Source: Jacaranda mimosifolia
Lineage: Eukaryota; Streptophyta; Magnoliopsida; Lamiales; Bignoniaceae
NCBI GenBank assembly: GCA_018894105.1
Contig: CM032123.1
Location: 4,341,001 to 4,405,000, forward strand
Direction: 5' to 3'
Length of the DNA: 64,000 nt
The position numbers and the translations under genes were made by a program. Shown here one piece after another: positions 59,081 through 64,000 of this stretch. The notes under the pieces are model-generated. The model saw only the letters and a program-made list of their open reading frames with translations, made no database searches and was not told where the DNA came from. How positions within the stretch are numbered: the stretch's first letter is position 1; each line of letters starts with the position of its first letter.

Positions 59081-62000
59081 ATTTCGACAAATTTACTTCG
59101 GGATACATTTCTCTAAAACTAAACCTCAAATCAAGGGCTTTGCTTCTAGTTTGCTAACATGCTACAATATGCTTTTGTGGTGTGCAGATTGAAACCCGAA
59201 ATAACAAGCTGGAAATGCAGTCCGTAAACAACAAATCGTTAATCGAGGAACTTGAAAAACTTCTTGAAAGATTACGTATTCCATCTGAGGTCTTTCCACA
59301 TAGCCTTTATTATTGTGAAATGTCATTTTAATTAGAAATGACATTTCACTTAGTAATTTTGATGTCTTGCTCTTTGCAACATACCCTTTTTCCCCTTATG
59401 TGTGTCCCTGCACTTAGGAGTTTTGGGTTTTTTATTTGTTCATTTCTTTCTCCATTTTGAATGCAGTACGCAGCATGTCTTACAGGGGGTTCATTTGATG
59501 AGGCTCGCATGCTTCAGAATATAGAAGCATGTGAGTGGCTAGCTAATGCTTTACGCAGCCTTGAAGTTCCCAAGTTGGATCGTTGCTATGCGAACATGAG
59601 ATCTGTATGCAGACTTGCCTGGCTTGCTTCTGTTACTTTTTAGCAAGATAATTGTATAGAATAATTAGTGTAAAAACTAAAAAATATGGAATTACATGGT
59701 AGATTCAGAAGGAAGTTGACTTGTTTCTGAGATTGGTTTATAAGGCTGCTCTTCTGTCCATAATTTTCAAAATCTTACGATTAACTATTTTGAGTTTTTT
59801 GATTCCAATAAGGTGAGTTGCCAAGAAAGAAACTTGACAATTTCAGTTAACCATAAGATTTTAGAACTTGTGAAGCCGCCAAAGGGATGCATGGTTGGCA
59901 AACCTAGGTGTCTTTGATAACTTTGGGATAATTTCTCTTACTAGCAATGGTGGGTGAAACTCACAGGTTAGAGAGAAGCGTGCAGAACTGGACAAGTTGA
60001 GAAACACTTTTGTCAAAAGAGCATCTGAGTTCCTAAGAAACTATTTTGCTAGTTTGGTGGATTTCATGATAAGTGATAAGAGTTATTTCTCTCAGGTATT
60101 TTCATGGAAAGATGCTTGTTGATTAGTAGTAGTTAATCAGTTGAGCTTAATATAAATTTTTTGATGATCACTTGGTCTATAACAGCGTGGACAACTGAAG
60201 AGGCCTGATCATGCTGATTTACGGTATAAGTGTAGGACATATGCTCGCCTTCTGCAACACTTGAAGGTAGGATGAAGAGCTTTTCCGCAATAACAGCTAT
60301 TTGATGTCATTGCTATTATAGTGTGCTTCATTTTTTCCTCATACGGTTCCTTCTTTCTCTCTCTCTCTCTCAATTTGCAGACTCTAGATAAGAATTGCTT
60401 GGGTCCATTAAGGAAAGCTTACTGCAGCTCGCTGAATTTACTTTTACGTCGGGAGGTCAGGAAGGAGATGATGTTTTGGCAATGGCCTCGCAATTTTCTC
60501 TCTTTTATTTTTATGTTTACAGCTAGAGTTCCATGTCATCTAGGAACTGTTTATAAGTTGTTCTGGATGTTTCTATATGGAGAAGCTTATGGGGATATAA
60601 AGTTCAATGCAACTCTTTTAGTCCTGAATATGTCTCTTCCCTCCCCCAACTTTTTTCCCTCTCTCTCTCTTTGTGCTCCTGCTGGTGGTGCACACTATTT
60701 TGCAACATGATACAGAATATAGATCTTACTTTTTTATTTGTAATTTGATCTTGTGCGTGAGTGTTTTTGTCGTTCTTTTAATATATATGCTTCATATACC
60801 AAGAGTTGACGTGTGCATGCAAACCTAAAAATGTTTTAATTTCCATGCCAGGCCCGTGAATTTGCAAATGAACTTCGTGCTAGTACAAAAGCATCAAGGA
60901 ATCCAACTGTATGGCTAGATGGTTCGACGGGCTCTAATCAAAGTGCAAGTAGTGCAGATACTTCTACAGTTTCTGAGGCATATGCGAAAATGCTCACCAT
61001 ATTTATTCCACTCCTTGTGGATGAGGTTATATTTAGGCTTTGAAGCTCTTATCTCTTTCTGCTTTTGTCTCTCTCTTTCCTGATGAGATTCCAGCTTCAT
61101 ATATATTCTATTGCTAATAAAATACAGAGTTCTTTCTTTGCGCACTTCATGTGCTTTGAAGTTCCAGCTCTTGTTCCACCTGGAGGTTTTGCAAATGGCA
61201 ACAAAACTGTACCCAATGATGATGATAATGATGATGATTTGGGCATCATGGACATTGATGATGACAATGACAAAGCTGGTAACTTTTCATAGTTTTTGAA
61301 GTTTTGCTTAGCTGATTGGGTGATAGTCATCTCTCTTGCAATTTTGTAGGTAAAAAATCTGCAGATCTGCAGGCATTAAATGAATCACTTCATGATTTGC
61401 TTGATGGAATACAGGTATCATCGATTGGCAATCTGCAGTGTTATTTTACCTGTTTTTGATGGACAATCTTCTTTCACCTTTCCTTCCTGTTGTTTTTTTT
61501 TTAGGAAGATTTCTATGCCGTGGTGGACTGGGCATACAAAATCGATCCTCTGCGTTGTATATCTATGCATGGAATTACAGAACGCTACATTTCTGGTCAA
61601 AAAGCTGATGCAGCAGGTTTTGTCCGAATATTACTTGATGACCTGGAGAACAGAATTTCTACACAGTTTGGTCGTGTAAGTAATCACCCAGTAAGATAAG
61701 CTTATTCCCAGACTAGAAAAATACATGGGTATATCCTCTATGCGTAAGTATGATTTTTTAAATGAACACCAGAATGAATTTGGAGGGGTTCTTTATGATT
61801 TCTCAGTCTGTCAGAGAGCTGGAAGCCAAGGTGACCTTAAAATAAAATGAGCCAAACGATTAGGCTTACTAGTTTCTATCTGTAGAGAGATGGTCTAAAG
61901 ATATCCTATGTAACAAGAAGGATTACTCATGCTCAAACTAGCTGTGAGAAATTCGCTTAAGATCATCGAATCCTACCTTGCCTTGTTTCCTTACTGTCAG

Positions 62001-64000
62001 TATAGCAAGGGGGTCTCCTAAATTTCTAGAACCCATTTTAAAAGAAGCGTAAGGAATGCTTAGAAAAAGATATCAAGATTAGTGATAGGAAGTATGAGTA
62101 ACAAGTATATGCGCCTCTTAATTATGCACATTTGTCTATATTGAGTAAAGATGTTTATCTGCTAATGTACATATTTTGTATTCAGTTTGTGGATGAAGCT
62201 TGCCACCAGATTGAGAGAAATGAGCGAAATGTTCGTCAGGTGGGAGTCTTGTCATATGTACCCAGGTAAATTCAACCTAGATATCCATACTATTTCTTGA
62301 CGGCCATTCTTCTAATGGTGATGGTACCTTTTTACTTGAAGCATGTGGCTTACAGTCAGCTTTTAGGAAAGTGTATTAAATTTTAAGAGCGGGCATTGCT
62401 TTAAGGAACCTGTGAGGTGATTCCAATACTAGTGTGTTGCCGATCTGAAGGAACTCACTCATTTTTCAGAAGGAAATGATTTTGCTTAATTAATTCTCTT
62501 GAATGGTTTAATACACTCTGAAGAACTTTGGAACTCGTACAAAATCCATTCCATTTCTTCAATATTCAGATCCTAGATGATGTGTTATTTTTGGTCAATT
62601 GTCTATCAAATTGTTTTGCCTTGTTTGGAAAATTAGTATCGTGAATTTTTCCTAAATTGTTTCTCACATTAAATGAAATTTATTTGTGTTCCTAAAGTCA
62701 TTTTTGGGAACTACGTTTATTTAATGCGTGTATAATGCCTGTAGCTGTCTTTTGCATTCAATGATTCTTTCTGTCATACATGAATTTATTGGGTTTAGCT
62801 TTTGCTTAGATTTGCCACTCTTGCAACTCGCATGGAGCAGTACATACAGGGACAGTCGAGGGATTTGGTTGATCAGGCTTACACAAAATTTGTGAGTGCT
62901 TCACTCTCCTTAAAAATCATTTTCTCAACATTTTGTGTGCGCTATTTGCTGATTCCTATCTCTTCCATAACCTGACGTGTATGGGTCCAGTAATGTGATA
63001 TTATGGTTTGTAATGTTCAGTTCCTTTAAGTGCATAACCATGCTTAATATAATCGGAAATGTTGATTTAGCAGTAAATAATATACAATACCTGATTTGAT
63101 GAGGGAATTGTTGTGGGAACTGATTAGCTGTCCAAATTCTCTTTTATCTTTGAAAATTACCTGGTGCACCAGTTCTATTTGGTCACAATAATTTATAAAC
63201 ATGTAACGTGAAAACTAGAAGATTGCTTTGGATTCTAGAAGGAAATGAAGAGCAACAGTTTAAATAATATTCAGGCAATTTATCATGAAACGTTGCAAAT
63301 TTTGTTAGGGAATATTGTTAAGAACAAAATAAAAACCTTGCCTTATGTGCCATTTCGAGGACTAGATCAAATTAAGGTCAAAATGAAAATAAGTTGGAAC
63401 ATGATTGGATATGTAATAGTTGTGGGTCTCTTCAAACTCCATTAACTCAAGATATATTGATGGGATGATATTTTCTACAATTTATCCAAGATAATTTCAA
63501 AAGACTAGTTTTACTTTAATATCATGAACTGCAGGTGAAAACTAGTGTGAAAGGTTTTATTTTCCTGTGAGGAAAGGAAGAAATATGAATATGAAATCTT
63601 TTGCATGAGAGATCAGCTTCATGCTGTAGTGGCCTCCAAGTGCCTTACATAATCTAATAGTTTTGATTAATATATTTTCATTAGATCGTAAATTTCCTTT
63701 TTCTTATACATGGTATGTGTTTGCCTGGGATATTTGAAAACACAATTTGGCAGGTAACCGTAATGTTTGTGACATTGGAAAAAATTGCTCAAGCAGATCC
63801 AAAATATGCAGATATTTTGCTTTTAGAAAATTATGCAGCATTTCAGAACAGGTATCATCAATTCAGAGTGCACTATATTACATGATTTATTTTAGTTATT
63901 TGTTTCTTTTATACCTGAAATTTCGATTTTGTGGCTTTTATACCTATATTCATGAGCTGATTGGGATGTGCAGCCTGTATGATCTGGCCAATGTGGTGCC
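52685..64000 (+). CDS. SEC3A: Exocyst complex component SEC3 (5' part, cut by the window end)
   Basis: Exons: 52685-52862, 54131-54201, 54951-55031, 55150-55217, 55312-55414, 55940-56088, 58303-58420, 58752-58856, 59188-59289, 59467-59604, 59967-60095, 60186-60266, 60381-60455, 60852-61025, 61128-61278, 61350-61414, 61505-61675, 62186-62265, 62810-62891, 63754-63851 and 63974 onward. All join in frame, giving about 748 residues of a protein usually near 890. SEC3 is an exocyst subunit that marks plasma-membrane sites for vesicle tethering. The N-terminal PH-like lipid-binding region is visible ([39 protein letters not shown]). Next come the conserved [20 protein letters not shown] (about 208-227), a helical part ([20 protein letters not shown]) and the C-terminal tethering domain ([40 protein letters not shown]). 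An acidic linker ([16 protein letters not shown]) is typical. All junctions are GT/AG. Confidence 0.96.
56802..57260. mobile_element. MITE in SEC3 intron 6
   Basis: The left end GGGCAATGTTTGGATATGTT and the inverted right end GGGAATGTTTGGTTAGGTTT are related, and longer inverted similarity continues inward (CCCTCAAAACATTCCC against TTTCCTCAAAACATAC). TIRs of the form GGG...TGTTTGG suggest a PIF/Harbinger (Tourist-like) origin, but a clean TAA/TTA duplication was not seen. It sits within the 2.2-kb intron 56089-58302. Confidence 0.5.
59050..59078. repeat. Poly-A tract in SEC3 intron 8
   Basis: Twenty-nine consecutive A residues preceded by a short C run. It may be a retroposon tail or slippage tract, and no associated element was recognised. 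Confidence 0.8.

Noticed and set aside
61065..61330. Overlapping Asp/Met- and Ser-rich frames in both strands
   Set aside because: They are other-frame readings of the acidic linker of SEC3 exon 15, a GATGAT-type repeat.
1..64000. tRNA, rRNA, CRISPR array or bacterial-type operon
   Set aside because: None was seen by eye; introns and transposon types show plant nuclear DNA. A tRNA covariance search was not possible here.

Overview
The window is nuclear DNA of a flowering plant, most likely a eudicot. Genes are intron-rich with GT/AG junctions, intergenic DNA is very AT-rich, and plant transposons are frequent. The protein-coding genes belong to plant families: BELL homeodomain, plastid ribosomal protein S9, DUF616, dirigent, pectin acetylesterase and exocyst SEC3. 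The species cannot be named from sequence alone. No tRNA, rRNA or CRISPR array was seen. Layout: 1-1507 is AT-rich intergenic DNA. 1508-9919 is a decayed Ty3/gypsy retrotransposon of Tat-like organisation, with a perfect 5-bp target duplication, two LTRs, no gag-protease, a broken pol, a 68-bp tandem array and an antisense open reading frame. 9920-16390 is intergenic and carries three short terminal-inverted-repeat (TIR) elements. 16892-22880 is a five-exon BELL (TALE) homeobox gene on +. 22881-32435 is transposon-dense: a CACTA-like remnant, a 1.67-kb hAT-like element with an exact 8-bp duplication, a duplicated locus encoding a roughly 30-residue repeat peptide, and a 1.55-kb long-TIR element that ends only about 140 bp before the next gene. 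32576-33526 is the two-exon gene for plastid ribosomal protein S9. 34767-38603 is a six-exon DUF616 family gene and 39298-39843 an intronless dirigent gene. 40054-50028 holds a tandem pair of pectin acetylesterase genes on the minus strand. The right copy is intact (12 exons, 386 residues). The left copy is a pseudogene with an early stop, lost splice acceptors and frameshifts, and a gypsy gag/leader fragment abuts its 5' side. 52685 to the window end is the 5' part of SEC3 (21 exons seen, last one cut). Several genes concern the cell wall or its delivery (DUF616, dirigent, pectin acetylesterase, exocyst), but nothing in the sequence shows that they are co-regulated, and the grouping may be chance. 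All exon boundaries were assigned by hand from reading frame, conserved protein motifs and GT/AG sites.
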